Part shown: in pieces, positions 12,001-24,400 of the stretch
Numbering within the stretch: the stretch's first letter is position 1
How the letters are laid out: each line of letters starts with the position of its first letter
DNA from: Talinum fruticosum
Lineage: Eukaryota; Streptophyta; Magnoliopsida; Caryophyllales; Talinaceae
Direction: 5' to 3'
Length of the DNA: 64,000 nt
NCBI GenBank assembly: GCA_021018815.1
Contig: JAITYX010000008.1
Location: forward strand, 6,570,001-6,634,000
Position numbers and translations under genes: made by a program
Notes under the pieces: model-generated
Seen by the model: the letters and a program-made list of their open reading frames with translations, nothing else
What the model was told of the DNA's origin: nothing
Databases searched by the model: none

Positions 12001-15000
12001 TTTTAAACTAAGATCACCAGATCATTAGATCAACTCCCCACTTGCATATGCAGGGAATAAGGGTTAAATATATGCAACCTTGCCCCATTGCTGAGAGGTG
12101 CTTCCTGTTGGATCCTAAATTCAAAAGGCATTGGTTATGACAAAAGAAGTAGAGGGCAGTTTAGTGAAGCACTTTGCTTCAATCCATTATAAGCTAAAGC
12201 TGAAAAGTTGAAAAGCTGTCTAAAGAGACTTTCTTTCAGCTTCCGAAAAAGTGGACATTTTAGCACTACCAAAGGGGACGAAAAGAAAAGAAACAAGAGA
12301 AGTTATATGGATGTCAAAATGGAATTGGTCAAACATTGATGAGTGACAAGGTGGTCACCAAGTCTATGTAACACAGCTGTAAGAACTCAAATCATATTCC
12401 TTTCCAGAATGATAGAATTATATCGAACAACAGAGGCAGAGTCCAGTAAGTTCAGATGGTTGAGCGTATTAAATAAACTTTAGCATTCAGAAGGGTCATA
12501 GAAGCTCCAAACGATAATTGCAGATACTTCAACATAAATAATCATTGTCTTACAGATGCTAGGAGGACTTTGGCTGCAGCCATGAAATCTTCTGTTTTCC
12601 CACCCGTACAGGATCCAATATACACTCTGTCAATTTTAACATCTTTGCATTCTCTTGCTAATGCACGATTATCTGGAGAATGAGGCTGCAAAAAAATTTA
12701 GCATTAACCCAATCAGCATGACCTCAGTCCCTCAATAAAAGATAGAAATGACGCTGATAAGCAGCTAAATTTTGCTTCATCTAATATACCTTTGCAACAA
12801 GAGGTTCTAGCTTTGAGATATCAAACCGATATTCGGAAAGAAAACTAAAATCAAAAAGAGAGAAAGAAATTAGCATAGCAATTTGCTGAATGGAAACAAT
12901 AAAAAGCTGGTTCTTAAAATCTACACGTGCAAAACTGAGTAGGAATGACGGAGATCATTATCCATGAGCTCCTAAATGTTTAGTTGATCTACTGGTATGA
13001 CATTAGTAGAACACATATGACCACAGCTCTACACAAATGATCATTAGCAACTTTCACACACATACAGGACAACAATATATGCACAACAAACAAGACCTCT
13101 TTAGAAGAAAAAATATATATACATGAGAAGTGGGTCTCTCACATATGGCTCTTCAAAAGGACCGGCCCACTTTCTTCTCTAGGCTCAGCGGATATACGAT
13201 GTAAGTTAACACGGCCCCAACACAAAGACTAATTATTTCTCATAATTGAGAAAATAAAGGAATCTACAGGGCAGTAGAACACACTCCTAACAATGTCTCC
13301 TAATACAAAGGAAATAAGGAAACGAAAATAGGGGAAGGAGGAAGACAATAAAAGGAGGGAGGCAGAAGAAAATGAAAAGCACGCATATTTCATTATTCCA
13401 AAGCCAAATCATAGCAAATAGTCTCTAAGTGAACTTTCTCAACAGTGAATGCAGATGCACTAGTCTAAAACCACTTCACAAAGCAGCTTAATCAATAGTA
13501 ACAAATGATCTCTAAAATAATAAAATGCATATTGAGATTGGCTAATGAATGAAATGGTATGTAGATTTAATTGTCCTTATGTCGGAAATTGATATAACAT
13601 GGAATAATAGATTAATGACGAGGTAACATGAATTTCCATATAGTAGTAATTCTTTCAGAAAATGAGAAATTACTCGAATAATGACATGGCTTTGTTTGTA
13701 ATATAATATAAAGAAATGCAGAAAGCATGTCATCATGTATTGACAGAAGTCACCAATCCAAAACTCTTTCACCACATGTATAAATCTTCCACAACTACCT
13801 GGCTTGATCGTCACTGTAAACAGGTTCATAAGGTACAGACGTCTTATCCTGCAAAGGACCACAATATCAACAACAATCCAAATACTTTCATGTATCATGA
13901 AGAAAGAATCCGTAAATTTTTATCATAATGCAGTCTCCAGAAAAAATATGAACAAAAACATTCATCATTTAACAAAAGCTCCCTTACCTTCTTCAGTCAA
14001 TGATATAGAAGTAAGTAAAGGACCAGTTATTGTTTTCAAGCACGGGAACAATAATATATGTAGCAAGAATAACTGTCCAACATGAGAGTAGAATTAATTC
14101 AACAAAATAAATTCTTGGACAAACCTCGAGATACTTGAATGTGGTGCTATCAGCAGCAACAACACCATTCTTTCCTCCAGCTTCAACAACCATATTGCAT
14201 AGAGTCATTCTTTCTTCCATCTTTGAACACATACAATCAACAAGAAGTTCACAAACTACATTACTTAACTTCACTTCAAATCATAAATCTGTGATCACTG
14301 GAAGGGACACTGCAAAATAAACTTACTGTCAAAGCATCAATAGTGGAACCCACAAATTCCATTGTTTTGTAAGTAGCGCCAGCCACTGATATTTCACCAA
14401 TGATCTGCAGGTTTTAAGAAACCGATCATCAAAACTTGGGCAAAAATAAGCTTCAACCAACATATACATAGAACGAACATGCAGCAGGCAAAAGAAAGCA
14501 AGCAGGAAAGAGAAAGTGGAGGCAGCGACAAAATCTATGCAGTGATGGTGATAATGACTGTAAACACTGCCCCATCACTAAGAGAGAAGGGAAATGAGGA
14601 CAAAGACAAGAATCTAGAAAATGAATTTGTGCCCCCCTTTGGCAGCGGGGGAGGGGGTGCTGCCGGTCAATCACACTCCCCGCAAGGCCCCACTAACCAC
14701 TGTCCACTGGCAGCAAATCATAAGCATCATCACCGGAGATACGCTCTTTGTAGCCGACAGAAGGTCATCCAAAAATTAAGTATTCAACTCCACCCCTGAA
14801 AGTAGGATTTTATATTTCCCCAAATTAAACATTTGAGAATGAAAATTTTTCATTTAGCCTCCTTGAACTGTTGATAATTGTTTTTTTACCCCTAAACTCT
14901 TCATATTATAATTTAACCTACTTGACCATTGCGTTTAGTTTCAAATTAGTTGGCATGCCGGTAGCTGGGTTAAGTTATTGTATTGACAAATTAACCTTAA

Positions 15001-18000
15001 TGTAGGTGATTTTTTCATTTGAAAATTCCCAAATTAAGAGCACAAGTTTCCGTTTCCATTGTCTTCTATTCCATCCCATAGGCAGGGCAGTCTGCTACTT
15101 CATGTTCCTCTCTAAGGGAACAAGTTCGTAAGTTGGGGTTGGTTGAACAAGAGGGGATTTCGCTTGGTGTCACTCAAAGGTTGTCAATTTCGAAGGTAAG
15201 TGTCGTTTTTGCAAACATGGCGAAACCCTAATTTTGAAAATGTGTATTTGAGTGATTTTAAAAGGAGATTTCATTTAAGCTCCACTTTCGACTGTACATT
15301 GATATTAGTTTGTTTTATCTACAAGGTAGAACTCCATAGCTTCAGTTTTGATCTTCAAAAGGAATAATATCCTTTTCTAGGAAGTTATCCATAAAATTTC
15401 AAAGACAAAAAACAACAACAAAAGAATGATTTGTCATTATGGATCACATACAGAAAGCAGTATTTTACCACCGACATACACACAAAGATGCAATCTGAAA
15501 TATGCAACCCTTACCTGAAGAATCAAATCCTTTGCAAGCAAATAATCTGGCATTTCTCCATCCATTACAAACCTTAAAGTTGGCGGAACCTACAGCATAA
15601 AGAGGCAATAAGATTTTTAACCACTGAATGCATATATTAGATGCCCACCTCCAGAACAGCTCAAAAAGCCAACTTTGGGCAGCTTGTTCAACTTGGATAG
15701 TGTACTAAAAGCAAAATGCCTCTCTAAATTGTCATCTACTTCCTTTACATAAAGTAGTTCACAATCAAGCGTTTTAAGATTTAGAGTCTAATGGAACCAG
15801 CCTCTATGTAATTCTGCACTTCAAGCTAAAAATGCTTCAAAGGACTTTGATTTTCAATTTAAATTCATTATATTAGCAATGTCCAAATGTTGACTATTAT
15901 GATTAATAAAGTAGTAAATTATGACCACTAATGAACTAATGCAAGGCTACAAGACCAAAAAAGGAAAGAGGAAATCCCATATAAACAATCAATTGAAATT
16001 AAATAGGGTGATGATAGAAAATCTCCACACAGACCAAACTTCCAAGAGTCACCAATCCATTCGGGGTTGAAATGGTAGGGGAGGCGATAAAGCAAAGTGA
16101 AAGAATGATATTTAGACATAAATCTACAACATGGCACATGCTCCACACCAACAAATGGATAGACCACAAAACTACATATTCATGAGCATAGTCTACAAAC
16201 CTTTAGTAATATCTTTCCAGTGCCCAAAACAAAACCGGCATCAGTATTGCCTATTCCAGTAGCGAACATGCCAAATGCTCCAGCATTACATGTATGGGAG
16301 TCAGTTCCCAACAAGACCTGTGGACAAGCAACTTATAAGCTTTACAGAAATTAGAAAATTTATGGCAGGCAAAGCAAAGTTGCAAAAACATCTACCTCTC
16401 CAGGTCTACAATGACCCTCTTGAGCAAGAGCAACATGGCAAACTCCTTTATACTCAGGGTTAACCTGAACAGACATAACAAACAAAGGCATTTGAATTGT
16501 CCTCATCAATTGGATACTATGAAGAGTATTGGCTGGTAAGGTACCTTGAAGTCTGAACGATCTGTTATGTCATAGAAATATTTGATATTTTGCTCCTTCA
16601 CAAAGTCTCTCAAGATATCAACATTGCGATTTGCACGTTCGTCACTTGTAAATATATAGTGATCAGGAATAATGACAATCTTTTCACGATCCCAAACCTT
16701 CAATTTGAAAAAACAAAGCACACATAATTCCATTGTATCTCAGGCGTAATTAGGTGATGGCATACAAGAGTATCTTACATGAACTAAAATCTAAAAGAAC
16801 TAACACATATCTTTGGCTGATGTGAACAAGAACTTTCAATTAAAGATCTTTTTTTTTTTTTTTTTTGCATAAGGGAAAGAGAATATCATGCATTACAATC
16901 AAAAGGATGAATGCAAAGCTAGCATCCAACAAAATGACTCAACACATCCAATATGGAAATTATCCACAACATCTACAACATAAAAGAAGATTGGCAAAAC
17001 TTCCATCATCCCAAAAGCAGAGTTTTTATAAGATTATCCTTGAAGCATTAAAGAAATGTTTGCGCTCCCTTGAAGACTCTTCTATTTCTCTCACACCAAA
17101 TGCTCCAAAAAATGGCATGAGGAATTAACAAGACTTTCTTCTTTTTAGCTTTTCACCCAAAGAACCCTTCTCAAGCCACAAGATGGTTGTTAGTAGAGCT
17201 TGAAGTTAACCAAGAAACTCCCCAGCAACTAAAGGCAAGCTCTTAAAGATCTCTCGTAAAAGGTACAATATTCAAAGAGGAATTTGCAATAGAGGATTCT
17301 TTGGGTATTGGCTGCTTATTCCTGCCTCGCCATATGACCATGGATTCAAAATGCGGCTTCGGTCACGACGTAATGCGGCAATTGCACTTCAATTCGCAGT
17401 TGTCATGGGGTGTTGTGGGGTGAAAACGCGATTCGCTTGTCTTGAAAACCTTTCCAATGCGGCCGTTTCGTTACGGAACAGCCACATTTTGAATTCATGC
17501 ATATGATCATTCTTGGGAGAAGGTGAAGGAAAAGGGAAGCTAAGGTCGGATATGGGATACACAAGGAAAGGGTGATAGAGTGTCGGAACATGGGGGCATG
17601 GAGAGAACGAGATATGCTGATGTGCGGATTGGATTCAAAATATGGTCGTTTAGCAACAAAACAGCCACATCGGAAAGGTTTTCAAGATCGGCAAAATGCG
17701 TTTTCACCCCTGCGACAATTGCGAAATGAAACGTGATTGTCGCATTAGGGCGAGTTTGTCGTATTACGACTTATACGAAAATCACAATAGAAACCACATT
17801 TTGAATTTGTAAAAGCAACCACAACTGGGTGGAGACTTACTATCTTTCAGCTGCTTATAATGTGCACATGGGACCAAGAAGGTACACAAAAATTTGCATG
17901 ATGTTGATGGTTTAAACCCCTTACAAATTATATACACGTGTGATTATCCCATAGGGGAGGTTCCAAGTTCTAACTATATGTCATCACCATACTTACTAGT

Positions 18001-20660
18001 AAACCAACCACAACATAATTCAAGTTGAAATTCATAAATCTGCGCACGCGAAGTTCAATCTTATAAAAACACACATAAAAGTATCAGGAAAAATCATGGC
18101 TTCAAATATGGTCGAATCATGCTTCAGCCATTGATCTTCAATCTGTGATGTACTCTCTATCAAAGTCAAACCATACCAATATATGTCATCAAATCTTCTA
18201 CACCATTTCCATGTATCCTTGTATATAACGCACCACTCCCATCAGTCAAGCTAATTCAATTGTCCCCACTATACACATATATGGCTCCAAATCTTCTACA
18301 GCCTTTCCATGTATCCTTATACCTGCTTTCCATATTCTATACCTAACAAACTAGGCCAAGACAAAGAAAGGTAGAAAAAAAGTTTCTTTGTTTTTGCTAT
18401 GCATGGTATTCATGCCAGATATTCTGGTTGGTCTTCACAACAACCATTACAGAGCAATGATCTAAAATAAAATAAAGTCTCTGAAGTTTCAAGTGGGGCT
18501 GTTTCAACCCATTTTCCAGCTAAGCATTCATATTATATCCCAAATGGCACTTTTATATCAAGAACTTTCAAATAGAAGTGATCATTGGAAGGCCTAGAAG
18601 CTCCTCCAGATGTTTGATGAAAATTGTGATCCAAAAATAGTGAACGCAATGGGTAATCAATTTGCTTGTTTCAAAATATGCAGATTGGATTATTTGTGAA
18701 ATAAATGGAGTTCGGAGCCAATGCAAGTGACTAGATATGACATACAGAATGGCATAAAGCAAGCTAGGTGTAATTCTCAAAACAGAATTAGACTTCTGAA
18801 ACAAAAAAAGGTGCACAGAAGCGGGAATTTGAAATATATGCATCGAACCAATCCCAAGGTGGTCCAACTGACTTCACTTCTGTCTGATTCGGTTCAGCAA
18901 AGTGGTCACCAAGGTGAAGAGATTGTGGAAGGACTAGCCATTACAGAGTCTCATGCCAAGGATGTGGCAGTAAAGAACTTGGACCATCATCATTTTCTCG
19001 TTAACTTCTTTAAGAAAGTTACTTTCCAAAATATATACTCTTTGAATTTTAGTGTGTTTTGCACCATTTACTGATAGTCTTCCTTCTAGTTTGTTTGTAG
19101 AACGGGAAGTCATTCTTGTGACTATGTTTCTCCCTCTGGGGCCCTATCCAGAGGGATAAATACCCTTTGGTACAAATCTCAAAAGGAAGAAATGGTTGTC
19201 TAAAAGCATTACATTTATGGTAGAAGGTTGCTTTATGATAAGAGGAGTACCTCAAACTTGGTTAGTGAGTGTACCTTGCATCGTAGGAGCAAAAGCTTAT
19301 TCTGCAAAATCTTTCATCTTTCAGTCCAGTTATATATGAAGAGGATTTTGATACTTTTTAGGGGATTCTAATGGTACCATGAGTGATATCGTAATCCGCA
19401 CCAAAAAAACAGGTAAAAGTGTGTGAGCATGGATAGTTCTAGGATGGATTTTGAGTTCATGATCTAATTGATCTTTCTTAAGGCAATGGTATGTTCACAT
19501 GACATGGTTCGCCAGCTCTCCGCTAGCAAAATGAACAAGGATAGTAGCCGTTTGATGCATGCCGAACTTCCTAAGCCGACCATATTTTCCCGAAGCTTGA
19601 ATGTTTTTATGTGATCACATCTTTATTCTTGAAGAGATAAGGCTTGGGATTCTAACGTGCATATTTCATAATACTGACAAGTCTTACCCTCCTGTAGGGC
19701 TAATATCATTGTTAATGGGGCTACTGTATATTAGGATTGAATATCTTCATGCACTAGAAAACACTGAAAGTTAACTTACAAAATAAATTAAAAAAATTGA
19801 AAAAAAGCAGCTTATATAGTATCGCTGTATCGCGATGCCAAAAGGAAAGTAATTTCCCGTTGCAATTCGATAGTAGTACTACTACTAGCCACATAGAGGA
19901 AGAACACACTTGCACAAAGAGAAACAAATTTCTACACATTGAATGCTCACTAAAACCCACATTCAACATCAATTAGCAATAAAAGACGTTTCAACAGTAA
20001 TAACTGAAAACTACTAACATGAGTATGCGAAAAATACCTTGGCATTCGGGCCAAATTCCTTCTTGAAGATGCCAAAGGAACCTGGTCCACAAACATCATG
20101 GGTCATTAACACATCAACATTAACCCACACATTATCACCAGGGATCAGCTCGGATTTCTCAGAAGCACGAGCCAATATCTTCTCGGTCATGGTCATTGCA
20201 TTTTTCACCTAAATTAATCACGCAAAGAAATCCCCATCACCGAACTTAGACCAACCACTAAAACCCTCAAAAACACCAATCAAAACAACCATAATCCACT
20301 GAAGACATTCTAAAAAGGGGATTGTTGAGAGAAAACAAACCGAGCCCGTTGTAGAGGGCTTGCGTTCCGTTTGCTGGGGAGCCATGACAGAGACTATCCT
20401 CTTTGACCTCGTTCTCCTCCATTTTGAAGCTGAAAACTGAGGGCAGTTCTTGGAAGATGACGAGAAAGCAGAAAGACCCACATCGTTCTGTGCCCAATGA
20501 GCACTAGATAAGAAAAATTGATGACAAAAGAAGACATTTTGGGCAGAAAATCAACCAAACCAGGGACAAAAAGGGGGGTTCGCAAAGATGGAAACAGAGG
20601 GAAACTAACCTTGGGAATGAAAGACGACGATGCAGAAGCAATAGCAGAAGAAGTAGCCAT
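9002..20660 (-). CDS. IIL1: 3-isopropylmalate dehydratase large subunit, chloroplastic (frameshift in last exon)
   Basis: Isopropylmalate isomerase large subunit, a [4Fe-4S] aconitase-family enzyme of leucine biosynthesis in the plastid; it also acts in methionine-chain elongation in glucosinolate-making plants. Fifteen exons: 20660-20610, 20487-20341, 20208-20038, 16697-16545, 16464-16396, 16317-16201, 15589-15515, 14404-14327, 14220-14125, 13848-13799, 12844-12790, 12685-12554, 11059-11012, 10906-10748 and 9138-9002. These give about 512 residues, close to the Arabidopsis length I recall (about 509). The first two exons encode a Ser-rich transit peptide. Visible motifs are TDSHTC (Cys207), GSCTGG (Cys380) and PGCGACLGG (Cys449 and Cys452); the last three cysteines fit the cluster ligands. 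The last exon lacks one base near 9105-9109. As read, it ends in a TAG at 9072-9070 and loses GRMG and the last ~35 residues. With one base restored it runs to TAA at 9002. The last intron is GC-AG. Confidence 0.93.
9139..10747 (-). other. GC-AG intron, last intron of IIL1
   Basis: The donor reads AAAG|GCAAGT and the acceptor GGTCAG|GTGTGT. The join [15 protein letters not shown] matches the family. The GCAAGT donor fits the known strong consensus of GC-AG introns. The 1.6-kb body has no convincing gene; a short frame at 9456-9671 with [12 protein letters not shown] residues may be a decayed retroelement scrap. Confidence 0.85.
16698..20037 (-). other. large third intron of IIL1 with inserted repeats
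   Basis: At 3.3 kb this is the longest intron of the gene; most others are about 80-1600 bp. It contains the inverted MITE pair at 17343-17808 and a 117-codon plus-strand frame at 18721-19074 that I cannot assign to any family. The size suggests accumulated insertions. Confidence 0.7.
17343..17808. mobile_element. two MITE copies in inverted orientation (foldback)
   Basis: The segment 17343-17506 and the reverse complement of 17631-17808 align with gaps and share blocks such as GGGGTGAAAACGC and TCTTGAAAACCTTTCC. Each copy starts with ATTCAAAATGYGG-type sequence and ends with CCACATTTTGAAT, so each is itself a short element with terminal inverted repeats of about 12 bp. A unique spacer of about 125 bp separates them. 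No clear target-site duplication was found. The interior has clustered CpG and short purine-pyrimidine motifs unlike the flanking intron. Confidence 0.7.
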
Positions 20661-21488
20661 TTGGGATTTTAGCAATGTCGCCAAATTTCCTCTTCCCTGG
20701 ACTGGGCTGCGAATATGATTTAAGGTGGAGAGAATTAATGGTGCCTCAGCGCCTGGTCGCGGCTAGTGAGTTGGTGACCCGCTGCTGCTGGGTCCTGGGC
20801 GCTGGGAGAGGAGGAGAGGAGATGTGGAGTGTTAATGGTGGTGGTGGGTGGTTGGGTTAGGGTTGGCTGAGGCTGAGCGTGAGAGAGGAGCAGGAGATGA
20901 ATTAGAAGAGGAGAGGAGACTTTTAGAGCGTTGTTTTAGGCGGACCCAGCGTGGGGTCAGGGGCTCTTGAAAAACAAATAAAAGTTTTTATTGAGGAAAG
21001 AAGTTGAGAAAAGTCATTTCTAGCCTAGTGGTGAGCGTACGTTATCCCTCAGGCGATTCTCTCTCTACTCTCTAGCCACTACCACGACCAGTCGCCACCC
21101 CCACTCTGTGCATCAGCACCCACCGCGCCGCTCTCAACCCCTCACCGGCTCTCACCTCACGCGATTTGGAGTTTTTACCCAATTGCTGCTCAACTTGTGC
21201 CATCCACCAGTTTTTTCTATTGATTTCCCGCTCTCTCAGACATCATCAAATAGGTAGCGTTCACTAACGGTGTTCACTGTTCTGATTCACTCCATGACGA
21301 GTATCAACATTTTGTGACATTCTATTTTCGATTTTGATTGTTTTCTGTCAACATTGATATTTGAGAATTTGATTTATTCTTTTCTGGACTGGAATTTGGT
21401 ATTTTTCATGTTCAAGTAATGCTCTACTTCTCTGTCATTGCAGTTGCCCGGTTCTTATTTGATGTTGAAGTGGGGTAAGTGATAAACA
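20661..21488. promoter_or_regulatory. divergent promoter region, IIL1 / GATB
   Basis: The two start codons are 828 bp apart and point away from each other, so both leaders and core promoters lie here. The GATB side includes a CT-rich leader (21055-21250) and probably a 5'-UTR intron with a donor near 21250 and an acceptor TTGCAG at 21438-21443. The IIL1 side is GA/GT-rich. No individual factor site is claimed. Both products are organelle-targeted, so shared control is possible but is inference. Confidence 0.6.
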
Positions 21489-24400
21489 ATGGCGTCTTTG
21501 TTGTATAGAGGGTTGCAAATTCGTCCCCTGCTGATATACCCATCTCCATTATTCACCAAAAAGACTGGTGTTTTCTACTGCACAGCAAAATGCTTACAAA
21601 CCCAGAGTTTGACCCAAGAGAAGCCACAATCACAAACGAAAATCTCAACCCGAAACCAAGACAAGGGGCTTGACAAAATATTGAAAGATTATGAAGCTAT
21701 CATTGGCATAGAAACCCATGTTCAGCTTTCAACTCTTACTAAGGCATTTTGTGGGTGTGCCTACAACTATGGCTCCCAACCCAACACTAATATTTGCCCA
21801 GTTTGCATGGGTTTGCCGGGGGCTTTACCAGTATTGAACTCAAAGGTGATCGAGTTCGCCATGAAACTTGGGCTTGCACTGAATTGCAAGCTGTCTTTGA
21901 ACTCAAAGTTTGATAGGAAGCAGTATTTTTACCCTGATTTGCCAAAGGGATACCAAATTTCTCAGTTTGATATTCCCATTGCCACAAATGGGTATATTGA
22001 CTTGGATCTTCCGGTTGAGTATGGTGGTGGGCACAAGAGATTCGGGATAACTCGAGTTCATATGGAAGAGGATGCAGGAAAATTGCTTCACTCTGATAGT
22101 GGGAGTCATTCTCAGGTAATGTTATTCCTGCTTTTTGCCATGATTTTGTAAATGCAACTTTTCATGCTTATACCCCATTATAGAAGTTTTAGAGGCAACT
22201 TCATTTACTGTTAGTGTTCGCATTCGATTTAAATGGTGGATTTGGTCAATCATATCTTGTACAACTTGATAGATGAAAATTGACAACATTTGAGGATATT
22301 CTAAAATGGAAATTTTTACAAATTCCATGGGGTTGAACTAGATAGGTGGGGTGCCAATAACCATCAATAATTGGCAAATTGCACACAGGTGAAGCCAAAG
22401 CCCAAACTATCAAAGGGTGATCTTGTGGCGTTTAACCAACCTTCTTATCAAGGCACTGAGGAGGACAAGATGTCCCACTTATCCCCTTTTCACTCCAAAA
22501 ACTGTTCCTAGTTAGAAATGTTCAACTGTTATGTGGCCTCAAAATGGGCCATCTCATTTCCCTCACCCTCCCTAATAGGAAAATTAGTTGGTTGCAAACT
22601 AGGCTTGTATGATTGATGTGAAAAGTTTCATTACAGGGATTGTTATGAGGGGTATGAGCCTGTCTGACTTGAAACTCATTGTCATTATATCCTTGCCTCT
22701 TGAAGCTGCTTGGTCAATATGCTACTTGTCCTTCTGCAGGTTGATCTGAACAGAGCCGGAGTACCTTTACTTGAAATTGTATCTGAACCTGATATGCGAA
22801 ATGGCATAGAAGCTGCTGAGTACGGGGCTGAACTTCAGAGGATAGTTAGGTACTTGGGTGTCAGCAATGGTAATATGCAGGAAGGTTCACTGCGTTGTGA
22901 TGTGAATATTTCGATCCGTCCAATTGGCCAATCTGAATTTGGCACAAAGGTAAGGATATCCTGCGTCACTCAGAGCTGGGTATGAATGTACAATATGGAT
23001 GTGTCTATGTTTCAAGCATGGCTGTTTCAAGGAATTTTGTAATATGAAGGATCTGTGTCACACCCATGTCCCCGTCCTATGTCCATGGGTGTGGCATGCT
23101 AAAATGAAGGATCCAGGTAGCTTCAAATGTGCTCTGATATTTAGCTTGTGAAATTTCAACTCCCTAAGGGTAAAATTTTGACAATCACTCCTCTTCTCCT
23201 TTTTTTTAAATAAAAAAAGTGTTGTTTCTTAGAGTTTATAGCCACAATTTCATGATCTTGCTTGGTCTGAAAATGAAATAATTTTGACTCAATGGATTGT
23301 GTCTTTTTTATGACTGTCCACCTTCTTTAAAAATGTTATGATGATCAGATGATGTGACTGATGCCCCTTACACTATGAACTGGATTTGTGCCGTGATAAC
23401 CACCAAAGACACTCTTCTATATCTTGAACTTATAGATCCTTTCGCGACGTTGCTGGCAGGTTGAGATAAAAATTTGAACTCATTTTCGTCAATAAGTAGG
23501 GCCATTGATTATGAGATTGCAAGACAAGCGGAACTTCATAGCCAAGGCCTGGGTGACCTGATTGTACAAGAGACTCGTCTTTGGGAGGAGGGTGCTCAGG
23601 TCATTATCATATATTTTCTCTTCTACTTCAAAAGATGGAACACGAACAATTTACTAAAACCTTATGCTGTTTCTTATTTGTTTGCTATAATTATTTGCCT
23701 GTTAGAAAACAGTGACAATGAGAAAGAAGGAAGGGCTTGCTGATTATCGGTATTTCCCAGAACCAGACCTTCCGGAAGTTATTTTAGCTGAGGAATATGT
23801 AGCAGCTATTCGTGATTCTTTGCCAGAGCTTCCTGAGATGAAGCGACGACGGTATGAAAAATGGGGTTGACCATGCAGGATGTTCTTTTCCTTGCCAATG
23901 ATGTAAATGTAAGCACTCTCATGCGGATGTTGCCCTCTTTAGGAACTCAATGATTAGTTCATTGATTGGCATTTGAATTCTATGATGTGAATTTGACTTC
24001 ATGTCATGCTGTATGTTTGCACTGGGAATAACAGGGAAAATGAGATATCAATGTTTGGTACTGGTGATAAATGTTTTTATTGTTGTTTGCATTCAAAGTG
24101 GTGGTAAATAATCAGATGATATAAGATGATTTCCAGCAGGGAGCTTTTTGAAGTATAAATCCCCCTCCTGGCATTCAGTTTTCTCATATTTGGCTTACAA
24201 ATTAACACTTAAGTGAATATGATAATTTTCTATAACTAAAATAACTCTAAGATGTTTGACAAGAATGAGTGCAGTGACTCCACGTTGTCGGAATTTCTGA
24301 AAATTTCTGCTACTTCATTACACGCACAAATCCTATCTGTGCAGCGGCTTTCATAGGTGTAAGCCTGTAACATGTGTTCAAATGATTTCCTGTTGAGATA

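Noticed and set aside
18721..19074. 117-codon plus-strand frame inside IIL1 intron 3
   Set aside because: Long for this region, but no recognisable domain, no codon-like pattern and it lies antisense in an intron with inserted repeats.
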